Source of the DNA: an uncultured Oscillospiraceae bacterium | GTDB lineage: Bacteria > Bacillota > Clostridia > Oscillospirales > Oscillospiraceae | Reading direction: 5' to 3' | DNA: 14,728 nucleotides | NCBI GenBank assembly: GCA_900759385.1 | Contig: CAAEUZ010000092.1 | Location: forward strand, 1 to 14,728 | Part shown: in pieces, positions 1 to 5,695 of the stretch | Layout: each line of letters begins with the position of its first letter | How positions within the stretch are numbered: position 1 is the stretch's first letter | The notes under the pieces: generated by a model | The model's input: the letters and a program-made list of their open reading frames with translations, nothing else | Databases searched by the model: none | Told to the model about the DNA's origin: nothing | Position numbers and translations under genes: made by a program

Positions 1-498
1 GACGGGTTAGCCGATGCGCGCGGCGGCCTCGATGCAGCCCTCGAGCGTCTCGGCGGTCTCGCTGGGCAGCACGGGCTCGCCCAGGCTCTCACAGAGCTCC
101 TTGAACTTCTCGCGGTCCTCGGCCAGCTCTATGCTCTCCACGCTGGTGCCCAGCACCTCCACGCGGCACTCGGCGAGGACGCCGAGCTTCTGCAGCTCCA
201 CGGCCAGGTTCAGGCCGGTCTGGCCGCCTATGCCGGGGACGATGGCGTCCGGGCGCTCATAGCGGATGATGCGCGCGACGTACTCGGCGGTCAGCGGCTC
301 CATGTACACCTTGTCTGCCACGCTGGTGTCGGTCATGATGGTGGCGGGGTTTGAGTTGGCCAGCACGACCTCATAGCCCTCCTCACGCAGCGCGAGGCAG
401 GCCTGGGTGCCGGCGTAGTCGAACTCGGCTGCCTGGCCTATGACGATGGGTCCGGAGCCTATGACGAGTATCTTGTGTATGTCGGTTCTCTTGGGCAT
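1..498 (-). CDS. carB: Carbamoyl-phosphate synthase large subunit, N-terminal part only, with an in-frame stop at 7-9
   Basis: This is the start of the synthetase subunit that makes carbamoyl phosphate from bicarbonate, ATP and the ammonia released by CarA. Only the first ~163 codons of a protein usually near 1,070 residues are present. They match the family start MPKRTDI, the GSGPIVIGQAAEFDY nucleotide-binding segment, the NSNPATIMTD stretch and GGQTGLNLAVEL. I place the start at the ATG at 496-498, because a GGGAG site lies about 10 bases upstream; a GTG at 505-507 is possible but would sit on top of that site. The gene follows carA with only a few bases of overlap or gap, so the two are probably coupled. 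Oddity: codon 164 reads TAA where the family has Gly-Tyr/Phe-Pro-Val, and the sequence carries on as Pro-Val beyond the stop. It is either a genuine nonsense change or a base error at the sequence edge. Confidence 0.93.
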
Positions 499-503
499 CT
501 GGC

Positions 504-1592
504 TCACTCTCCCTTCCCGAGCATGGCGACAAAGCGGTCGAACAGATAGGCGCTGTCCTGCGGACCGGGCTTGCTCTCCGGGTGGTACTGCACGGAGAAG
601 ATGGTTCCGTCCGTGCTGCGCATGCCCTCGACCGTGTTGTCCAGCAGGTTTATGTGCGTGACCTCGAGGCCGGTGCCCTCGAGGGAGGCCGCGTCAACGG
701 CGTAGCTGTGGTTCTGGCTGGTCATCTCTATGTGTCCGGTGGCCAGCTCGCGCACGGGGTGGTTGCCGCCGCGGTGGCCGAACTTGAGCTTGTAGGTCTT
801 TGCGCCGTGGGCAAGGGCTATCATCTGGTGGCCCAGGCAGATACCCATGATGGGGTAGCGGCCCCTGAGCTGCCGCACGGTCTCAACCACTTCCGGCACG
901 TCCTCCGGGTCGCCGGGACCGTTGGAGAGCAGGATGCCGTCCGGGGCCATGAAGTTAATCTCCTCGGCGGTGGTGTTATAGGGTACCACCGTGACGTTGC
1001 AGCCGCGGGCGTTGAGCGCCTTGACCATGCCCAGCTTGATGCCGCAGTCCACGGCCACCACGGTGAACTTGTGGTTGGTCGTGCGCGAGTACCAGCGCTT
1101 TTTGCAGCTCACGCGGCTGACCTGGTCGCGGGGCAGCTCGGCGGCGGCGAGCCTCTCCAGCGCGGCCTCCAGCGGCAGGCCGGCGTCGCACAGCAGCGCC
1201 TTCTGGCTTCCGGCGTTGCGTATCTCGCGCGTGAGGCGGCGGGTGTCGATACCCGCGAGGCCGGGGATGCTGTACTCCTGCATCAGCTCCGCGAGCGTCT
1301 TGGTGTAGCGGAAGTTGGAGGGGTTGTCGTTATAGTCGCGCACCAGCAGCGCGCCGATGGTCGGCGTCTTGGTCTCGTAGTCCTCATCGGTGATGCCATA
1401 GTTGCCGATGATGGGATAGGTCATGCACACCGCCTGGTCGGTGTAAGAGGGGTCGGAGACTATCTCCTGATACCCGGCCATGGAGGTGTTGAACACCACC
1501 TCGCAGACGCTTTCCCGGTCCGCGCCGAATCCCTCTCCGTAGTATTCGCTCCCGCTTGAGAGCACCAGCTTTCTTGCCTTTACGCTTGCCAT
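504..1592 (-). CDS. carA: Carbamoyl-phosphate synthase small (glutaminase) subunit
   Basis: CarA hydrolyses glutamine and passes ammonia to CarB for carbamoyl phosphate synthesis in the cytosol. At 362 residues it has the usual family length. The N-terminal CPSase domain runs to about residue 165 (FNTSMAGYQEI near 34-44, GIDTRRLTR near 114-122). The class I glutamine amidotransferase domain follows, with nucleophile Cys252 in GICLGHQ and the His337/Glu339 pair in QYHPES. The start chosen is the ATG at 1590-1592 (MASVKARK), because GGGAGG stands 5 bases before it; the longer reading frame upstream lacks such a site and overruns pyrC. The first 13 bases overlap the end of pyrC, so the ribosome site lies within pyrC and coupling is likely. 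The stop at 504-506 runs directly into the carB start region. All key catalytic residues are present. Confidence 0.97.
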   Translation of the reverse strand: MASVKARKLVLSSGSEYYGEGFGADRESVCEVVFNTSMAGYQEIVSDPSYTDQAVCMTYPIIGNYGITDEDYETKTPTIGALLVRDYNDNPSNFRYTKTLAELMQEYSIPGLAGIDTRRLTREIRNAGSQKALLCDAGLPLEAALERLAAAELPRDQVSRVSCKKRWYSRTTNHKFTVVAVDCGIKLGMVKALNARGCNVTVVPYNTTAEEINFMAPDGILLSNGPGDPEDVPEVVETVRQLRGRYPIMGICLGHQMIALAHGAKTYKLKFGHRGGNHPVRELATGHIEMTSQNHSYAVDAASLEGTGLEVTHINLLDNTVEGMRSTDGTIFSVQYHPESKPGPQDSAYLFDRFVAMLGKGE

Positions 1593-2848
1593 ACTGTCCT
1601 CCCTGCACAAACTGTCATTAAGCACTTGCCTTTTACTCTCCATCCCTCGAAGGGCGTGGCCCGGCCCATGGAGGCGAACTCCGCCGGGTCTATTTTATAC
1701 TCCGTATCCGTATCGAAAACGGCCAAATCCGCCGGTTTTCCCGCTTCTATCGCCCCGCCGGGGAGCTTGAAGCGCCGTGCCGGGGCCGCGCTCATGAGCT
1801 CTGTGAGCTTTTCGAGCGTTATCACGCCCTTTTCCACCAGGCCGGTGTACAGCACGGCGAAGGCGCACTCGAGGCCGACCACGCCCATGGCGCTCTTTTC
1901 AAGGCCGCGGGACTTCTCCTCGGCCGAGTGCGGCGCGTGGTCTGTGGCTATCATGTCTATCGTGCCGTCGAGCAGGCCCTCGATGAGCGCGGCGCGGTCG
2001 GCCTCTCCGCGCAGCGGCGGGTTCATCTTGAAGCGCCCGTCCTCCTGCAAATCGGCGTCCGTGAGCAGCAGGTAGTGCGGAGCCGTCTCCGCCGTGACGT
2101 CCGCGCCGCGGCGCTTGGCCTCGCGTATGAGCGTCACCGACTCCTTTGTCGAGACGTGGCAGACGTGGAAGGCGCAGCCTGTCTCCTCCGCGAGGCGTAT
2201 GTCCCGCTCCACCTCGCGCCACTCGCTCTCCGAGCAGATGCCCCGGTGGCCGTGGGCACGGGCGTACCCGCCGTCGTGGATGTATCCGCCGTTCAGGAGC
2301 GAGTCCACCTCGCAGTGTGCGGCCAGTATCTTGCCGGTTTTCGCCACGGCGCGCATGCACTCGCGCATCATACCTTCGCTCTGCACCCCGCGCCCGTCGT
2401 CGGAGAAGGCCGCCACGGAAGCGGCCAGCGAGGCTATGTCGCTCATGGCCTCCCCCCGCTCGCCCACTGTCAGGGCCCCGTAGGGGTAGACGCCGATCAG
2501 AGCGCCGCGCCTGATGGCCTCCAACTCTGCGGCCAGGTGCTCCGCGCTGTCCGGCACCGGATTCAGGTTGGGCATGGCGCAGACAGCGGTATATCCGCCG
2601 CGCGCCGCCGCCGCCGTACCCGTGGCCATGGTCTCCTTATAAGAAAAACCCGGCTCTCGCAGATGAACATGAACATCAACAAGACCGGGAACAATACGGC
2701 AATTATTGAAATTAAAAACAGGAACCCCGTTCTCGGGAACGATACCGGGCTCAACTCGGGAAACAATCCCCCCGGAAACCTCCACGTCAGAGGAAACAAA
2801 ACGCCCGTCAATGAACACGTCGCAGCCCTTTATGACGAACTTATCCAT
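1580..2848 (-). CDS. pyrC: Dihydroorotase, class I
   Basis: This cytosolic amidohydrolase interconverts N-carbamoyl-aspartate and dihydroorotate, the third step of UMP synthesis. The 422 residues match the class I enzymes. The metal-binding set is complete: His60 and His62 in DVHVHLREPG, the acidic pair 150-151 in FSDDG, His178 in AAHCE, His231 in CHVST and Asp303 in ATDHAPH. Substrate-loop features such as AMPNLNPVPD (91-100) are also present. The start ATG at 2846-2848 follows AGGAGG by 7 bases. It is the first gene of pyrC-carA-carB and has its own consensus promoter. Oddity: from about codon 15 to 72 the gene favours T-ending codons (11 valines written GTT), while the rest uses almost only GTG/GTC. 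The protein itself looks normal across the switch. Confidence 0.97.
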   Translation of the reverse strand: MDKFVIKGCDVFIDGRFVSSDVEVSGGIVSRVEPGIVPENGVPVFNFNNCRIVPGLVDVHVHLREPGFSYKETMATGTAAAARGGYTAVCAMPNLNPVPDSAEHLAAELEAIRRGALIGVYPYGALTVGERGEAMSDIASLAASVAAFSDDGRGVQSEGMMRECMRAVAKTGKILAAHCEVDSLLNGGYIHDGGYARAHGHRGICSESEWREVERDIRLAEETGCAFHVCHVSTKESVTLIREAKRRGADVTAETAPHYLLLTDADLQEDGRFKMNPPLRGEADRAALIEGLLDGTIDMIATDHAPHSAEEKSRGLEKSAMGVVGLECAFAVLYTGLVEKGVITLEKLTELMSAAPARRFKLPGGAIEAGKPADLAVFDTDTEYKIDPAEFASMGRATPFEGWRVKGKCLMTVCAGRTVWQA

Positions 2849-2877
2849 CCCGAAGCCTCCTCTCAGGCGTACTTAAA

Positions 2878-2894
2878 GCCCGCCGTCAGCGGGC
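2878..2894 (-). promoter_or_regulatory. Hairpin in the pyrC leader, possible attenuation or mRNA-control element
   Basis: The roughly 55-base leader between the pyrC promoter and its start codon contains a perfect 6-bp stem (arms 2878-2883 and 2889-2894, loop of 5) followed on the transcript by UUUAAG. The ribosome binding site lies about 17 bases further downstream. No PyrR-binding loop of the Bacillus type is recognisable. A role in regulation is inferred only from position; the U-run is too short for a convincing terminator. Confidence 0.35.
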
Positions 2895-2907
2895 CGCATT
2901 TCGTGGT

Positions 2908-2936
2908 ATTATATCAAAGCCGCCGCCCCGTGTCAA
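2908..2936 (-). promoter_or_regulatory. Sigma-A promoter of the pyrC-carA-carB operon
   Basis: On the minus strand, TTGACA (2931-2936) and TATAAT (2908-2913) are separated by exactly 17 bases, so both boxes are full consensus. Transcription should begin near 2901-2904, giving a leader of about 55 bases before pyrC. The -35 box lies in the loop of the hairpin at 2919-2947, which probably ends the preceding transcription unit. Confidence 0.88.
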
Positions 2937-2947
2937 GAGGCGGCGGC
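2919..2947 (-). terminator. GC-rich hairpin ending the upstream unit, overlapping the pyrC promoter
   Basis: A perfect 9-bp stem (arms 2919-2927 and 2939-2947) with an 11-base loop lies ten bases after the stop codon of the unknown gene at 2957-3364. The transcript then reads UUUGAUAU, a weak U-tract, so termination may be incomplete. The loop holds the pyrC -35 box and the downstream arm is part of the promoter spacer. Confidence 0.55.
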
Positions 2948-2956
2948 CCGGTTTCT

Positions 2957-3364
2957 TCAGTCCGCTGCGTATGTGAGCGCGCCGGCGTAATAGATCTCCA
3001 CAGCCAGCTCCCGCAGCACGCCGTCCACGCCGGCATAGCCGCAAAGGCGCAGGCTGTTGTACCCGAAATGCTCGTCGATCACTTCCAGGCGCAGGCCAGG
3101 ATAGCGGCGCAGCAGATCGGCCAGCGGCAGCTTTTCGCCCGTGAAGGTTCCGCTCCTGCCGGTCTCGGACAGTATATAGGCCCAGCAGAAATCCCAGTCC
3201 AGCCCGCTCAGCTCAATGCTCCCGCTGTCCGTCATGCCGGAACCGTCGGTGCGGGTCATCCCGTACTCGGTGGCAAGCGTGAGCGTATCGCCTTGTGCCG
3301 CAAAGCGCACAGGCATGTCGTGCAGGCTGTACCCCGGCGGGGCGAATCTGTACTCCGTCCTCAT
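2957..3364 (-). CDS. Protein of unknown function, 135 residues, coupled to the thioesterase
   Basis: I do not recognise this protein. It is soluble in appearance: no signal peptide, no membrane segment, mixed charge, predicted alternating strands and helices. The C-terminal half (about 55-120: LDWDFCWAYILSE, then PLADLLRRYPGLRLEV and HFGYNSLRLCGY) looks like a compact alpha/beta domain. The ATG at 3362-3364 overlaps the TGA of the thioesterase gene (ATGA), which supports both the start and translational coupling. It is the last gene before the hairpin at 2919-2947. Coupling suggests it is made together with the thioesterase; a partner or substrate-related role is inference only. Codon usage matches its neighbours, so it is probably a real gene. 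Confidence 0.7.
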   Translation of the reverse strand: MRTEYRFAPPGYSLHDMPVRFAAQGDTLTLATEYGMTRTDGSGMTDSGSIELSGLDWDFCWAYILSETGRSGTFTGEKLPLADLLRRYPGLRLEVIDEHFGYNSLRLCGYAGVDGVLRELAVEIYYAGALTYAAD

Positions 3365-3879
3365 TTCTTCAGCTCGGGGATATCGATCTCGGTCGGGTCG
3401 TCGGGGTACTGCACCAGTTCCCAGATGTCGCCGTTGCTCGCCAGGTCGCCGATCACGTCCAGCGGCTGCTTCATATAGCGGGCGTGCCCGCTGGCGGCCA
3501 CGGCGCCGTCGGGCAGGATTATCTCACCCTCGGCCTCGAAGATGAGCCTGGTGTTGCGGGTGACGCGGCCGGTTATAATCAGCTGCTCGCCGTAGGGCAC
3601 GGGGTGCCTGTAGCGTATGTTTATGTCCCCGGTCACGGCCCAGGTGTCCGGCTCGGTTATGTTTATCGCCCGGCCCATGGTCTCGTCCAGCATGGCGCAG
3701 ATTACGCCGCCGTGGACGCGGCCGGGGTAGCTCTGGTGGCGCGGGTCGGCCCTGGTGAGACCCACGATGGTCCCGTCCTCGAGCTCATAAAAGCCAGTGT
3801 GCAGGCCGAACTCGTTATTTATGCCGCACACGAAGCAGTTTCCGGAGTTATTGTGTTTGCGGACAACTTTCTTGATCAT
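3361..3879 (-). CDS. PaaI-type hotdog-fold thioesterase family protein
   Basis: This 172-residue protein has the marks of the PaaI-like hotdog thioesterases, which hydrolyse acyl-CoA type thioesters. It carries the family signature RVHGGVICAMLDETMGR at about 54-70, where His56-Gly-Gly and Asp65/Glu66 are the usual active-site positions. An N-terminal NCFVCGINN motif (Cys15, Cys18) is frequent in this subgroup and may bind a metal or have a structural role. Strands such as GDINIRYRHPVPYG (84-97) fit the hotdog sheet. The start is the ATG at 3877-3879, 7 bases after GGAGG; an upstream in-frame ATG overlaps that site. The stop overlaps the start of the next gene. The substrate cannot be told from sequence. 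A strong hairpin lies just upstream at 3901-3926. Confidence 0.85.
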   Translation of the reverse strand: MIKKVVRKHNNSGNCFVCGINNEFGLHTGFYELEDGTIVGLTRADPRHQSYPGRVHGGVICAMLDETMGRAINITEPDTWAVTGDINIRYRHPVPYGEQLIITGRVTRNTRLIFEAEGEIILPDGAVAASGHARYMKQPLDVIGDLASNGDIWELVQYPDDPTEIDIPELKK

Positions 3880-3900
3880 GCTTGTACCTCCCGACATAAT

Positions 3901-3926
3901 TGGGGGACCCGCGGCGGGGTCCCCCA
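3901..3926 (-). repeat. Perfect 10-bp inverted repeat between the membrane-protein and thioesterase genes
   Basis: Arms at 3901-3910 and 3917-3926 pair perfectly around a 6-base loop. The hairpin would be very stable, but no U-run follows it on either strand, so it is not a standard intrinsic terminator. On the minus strand it lies about 20 bases before the thioesterase start. It may be an mRNA-processing or stabilising element, or a partial terminator. No clear promoter is visible between it and the upstream gene. Confidence 0.5.
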
Positions 3927-3993
3927 GTCCCCTTCCCGGTTTGCAGCCGGTGCGGGGATTCCGCGCTCTGCATAACGCGGCTGGTTTTTCACT

Positions 3994-4194
3994 TTATAAT
4001 CCGAATATTCCCAGGAAGCCGTGCCAGGCGTCCTGCACGGCCACTATCACCTTGGCGAGGTCGTAGTGGGCAAAGACGGTGTCCGCTATGCGCACCAGGT
4101 CGGCGTCCATTATCAGCGCCAGCGCGAACATTATCGCGCCCAGCGCCAGGGCCAGCACCGTAATCGTGCGGACTATGTTCCAGGCTCTTCTCAT
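3994..4194 (-). CDS. Small membrane protein, 66 residues, coupled to the HAAS-domain protein
   Basis: The start ATG at 4192-4194 shares an ATGA overlap with the stop of the HAAS-domain gene, which is strong evidence that this short frame is translated. Residues about 6-30 form one hydrophobic helix (ITVLALALGAIMFALALIM) preceded by arginines, predicting an inward-facing N-terminus. Residues 45-66 form a second, more amphipathic segment with Trp and Gly near the end. No family is recognised. Its coupling to a membrane protein with three or four predicted helices suggests that the two act together in the membrane, but this is inference. No clear terminator follows; only short GC-rich stems stand between it and the thioesterase gene. 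Confidence 0.72.
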   Translation of the reverse strand: MRRAWNIVRTITVLALALGAIMFALALIMDADLVRIADTVFAHYDLAKVIVAVQDAWHGFLGIFGL

Positions 4195-5498
4195 TGCTCA
4201 CGCACCTCCCCACGGCACCATGCGCCGGCCCGGGCGAACAGCCTGCTGTACAGCCCCACGACGCAGCGCAGGAAAAACCACACGGCAAAAAACACTACCG
4301 GCAGGCCTATTGCGGCCACAAACAGGCCGAAACCAACGGTAAGCAGGATATCCGCCACCACGCTCATACCCAGGAAGGCGAACGAGATGAACACTCCGCC
4401 CACGTATATCAGCGCCGCGCCCAGGGCCAGCAGCGCCAGGGAGAAGACTATCAGCACGGCGGCAACCGGTATGCCCACGATAATCCCCAGCAGCACGCTC
4501 AGGAAGACGCGGCCGCCGCGCATTTTTGGCTTCTCCGGCTCCGGCTCGGGATAGTCGGGATAATCGTACTCAGGCTCCGGGACGTATCCGCCGTCGGGCC
4601 CGGTATCGTCAATCGGCTCCTCTTCCGGCCCGGCATATTCCTCCTCCGGCGCAGCCACGGCGTCCTCATCCGCATCCGCTTCAGGCTCGTCCGGGACAGG
4701 CTCAGCTGCGTCATCCGGCGTCTCCGGTTCAGGCTCGGAGTCGCTGTATACTTCTATGGTTCCAAGGCCGATATCCACGGTCTCAAACCTGGGCCCGGAT
4801 GCCTCGGGCTCCGCTTCCTCCGCCTCGGCAGCAGCCTCATCCAGCGGCTCGGGCCGGGCTTCCGGCGGCACCTGTCCGGGCGCGGGCTCATCCACAGGGC
4901 CCGCCTCAGCCTCCGGCGCGGCATTCACATCCGCAGCCTGAGTTTCGGGCTCTTCAGGGCTCGCGGCGTCCTCCGGTGCAGCCGGCTGCTCACCGGCGTT
5001 GTCCTGCTCCGGGACGTTCTCCGGCGCCTCCGGCTCCGCTTCGCTCTCATCGGCTCCGCCCGGCGCATCCTCCTGCGGCTCCGGCAGCACCTGTTCAGGC
5101 ACGGAAGCCTCCGGTTCATCCGGCTCCGCTTCCGGCACGAAGGCGGCGTCCTCCGGTTCAGCGTCGTCCGCTTCCGGCACGGCGGCACCAGCTTCGGCCG
5201 GTGCTTCGGGCTGTGCCTCCGCCGGCGCGGCAGCCTCCTCGCTCACGGGCTCAGCGTACTGGTATTCTTCCTCATAATACTCCCCGCCGTCCGTATCCTC
5301 CGGCGGCGTATAACCGCGCAGGACGCTTACGGCGGCAAATGTGGGGCTGCCCAGCGCGGCTATGACCGCGTCGTCGTCCCCGGCCTCGTCAAAACGGGCG
5401 TTCACGCCGCGCAGCACCGCCTCTCGGTCGGCTCGCGCCATGCCCGAGAGCAGTTTGCCCAGCTCGGCGACATATTTCTGCCTGTCTATAGTGGTCAC
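4191..5498 (-). CDS. HAAS/DUF1700-like membrane protein with a very long acidic Pro-Glu-Ala linker
   Basis: Residues 1-62 resemble the short helical HAAS (DUF1700-type) domain: LGKLLSGM, then helices rich in acidic residues and VIAALGSP. Residues about 64-323 are low-complexity Pro/Glu/Ala/Asp with no lysine and only two arginines (215 and 237), so strongly negative. One ordered-looking island (RFETVDIGLGTIEVYSD, 237-253) interrupts it. Residues 331-414 contain three or four membrane helices, and the tail 415-435 is basic. Related proteins I know of are about 200 residues and usually sit beside a PadR regulator; none is visible here. The start is uncertain: an in-frame TAA lies seven codons upstream of the GTG at 5496-5498, and that GTG overlaps the ribosome site. 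The gene has its own promoter and is coupled to the 66-residue membrane protein. The HAAS assignment is from pattern memory. Confidence 0.8.
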   Translation of the reverse strand: MTTIDRQKYVAELGKLLSGMARADREAVLRGVNARFDEAGDDDAVIAALGSPTFAAVSVLRGYTPPEDTDGGEYYEEEYQYAEPVSEEAAAPAEAQPEAPAEAGAAVPEADDAEPEDAAFVPEAEPDEPEASVPEQVLPEPQEDAPGGADESEAEPEAPENVPEQDNAGEQPAAPEDAASPEEPETQAADVNAAPEAEAGPVDEPAPGQVPPEARPEPLDEAAAEAEEAEPEASGPRFETVDIGLGTIEVYSDSEPEPETPDDAAEPVPDEPEADADEDAVAAPEEEYAGPEEEPIDDTGPDGGYVPEPEYDYPDYPEPEPEKPKMRGGRVFLSVLLGIIVGIPVAAVLIVFSLALLALGAALIYVGGVFISFAFLGMSVVADILLTVGFGLFVAAIGLPVVFFAVWFFLRCVVGLYSRLFARAGAWCRGEVREQ

Positions 5499-5502
5499 CT
5501 CC
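5498..5502 (-). promoter_or_regulatory. Ribosome binding site touching the GTG start of the HAAS gene
   Basis: GGAGG on the minus strand includes the first base of the only conventional start codon available (GTG, 5496-5498). Spacing is therefore zero. The codon at ideal distance (8 bases) is ATA at 5487-5489. The site also lies in the loop of a possible 5-bp hairpin (arms 5494-5498 and 5508-5512) that would bury the GTG. Confidence 0.5.
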
Positions 5503-5552
5503 GAAAAGTGACGTTAATCGTTTGTATGCCCCGCTCAAGGGCGCCACGAGTA

Positions 5553-5581
5553 ATTATATATAGTATGCCCGGCGAGGTCAA
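5553..5581 (-). promoter_or_regulatory. Sigma-A promoter of the HAAS-protein unit
   Basis: On the minus strand, TTGACC (5576-5581) and TATAAT (5553-5558) are separated by 17 bases. The predicted leader before the HAAS gene is about 50 bases. This promoter probably serves the run of four minus-strand genes down to 2957, because no equally good promoter is visible within it. Confidence 0.8.
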
Positions 5582-5651
5582 GGCGTGAATTGTTAATAAA
5601 TAGCGCAGCGGGACAAATTTCTGCCCTTTCTGTGCCTTCAGGCAGGCAAAT

Positions 5652-5674
5652 CCCCGCGCCCTGAGGGCGCGGGG
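5652..5674 (-). terminator. GC-rich hairpin after the radical SAM gene
   Basis: A perfect 10-bp stem (arms 5652-5661 and 5665-5674) with a 3-base loop begins about 20 bases after the radical SAM stop codon. The following transcript reads AUUUGCC, so the U-tract is poor, but the stem is very stable and lies in the expected place between two units. Confidence 0.6.
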
Positions 5675-5695
5675 TGCGGTCTTGGTATTTACGTG

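Noticed and set aside
7..9. Reassignment of TAA to Tyr in this organism, suggested by the carB stop
   Set aside because: pyrC, rplJ, the TRIC gene, the PPC gene and the plus-strand gene all end properly at TAA.
582..1559. Open plus-strand frame opposite carA (325 codons)
   Set aside because: It is the antisense shadow of a clear carA, with no ribosome site or domain.
1928..3478. Long open frame on the plus strand (516 codons) through pyrC, its promoter and the 135-residue gene
   Set aside because: It is the complement of well-identified genes, crosses a consensus promoter and terminator, and its translation is low-complexity without a family pattern. GC-rich coding DNA leaves such frames open by composition.
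3995..4000. TATAAT on the plus strand near 3995
   Set aside because: No -35 box at normal distance and no plus-strand gene downstream; it overlaps the last codons of the 66-residue protein gene.
4600..5280. Repeat array or CRISPR in the repetitive-looking DNA of the linker
   Set aside because: Units are degenerate codon-level repeats of Glu/Pro/Ala without constant repeat length or unique spacers.
4194..5588. Open plus-strand frames opposite the HAAS gene, rich in Arg/Leu or Pro/Arg
   Set aside because: They arise from the complement of the Glu/Pro/Ala codons in the acidic linker; the minus frame has a domain, membrane helices, promoter and coupling to its neighbour.
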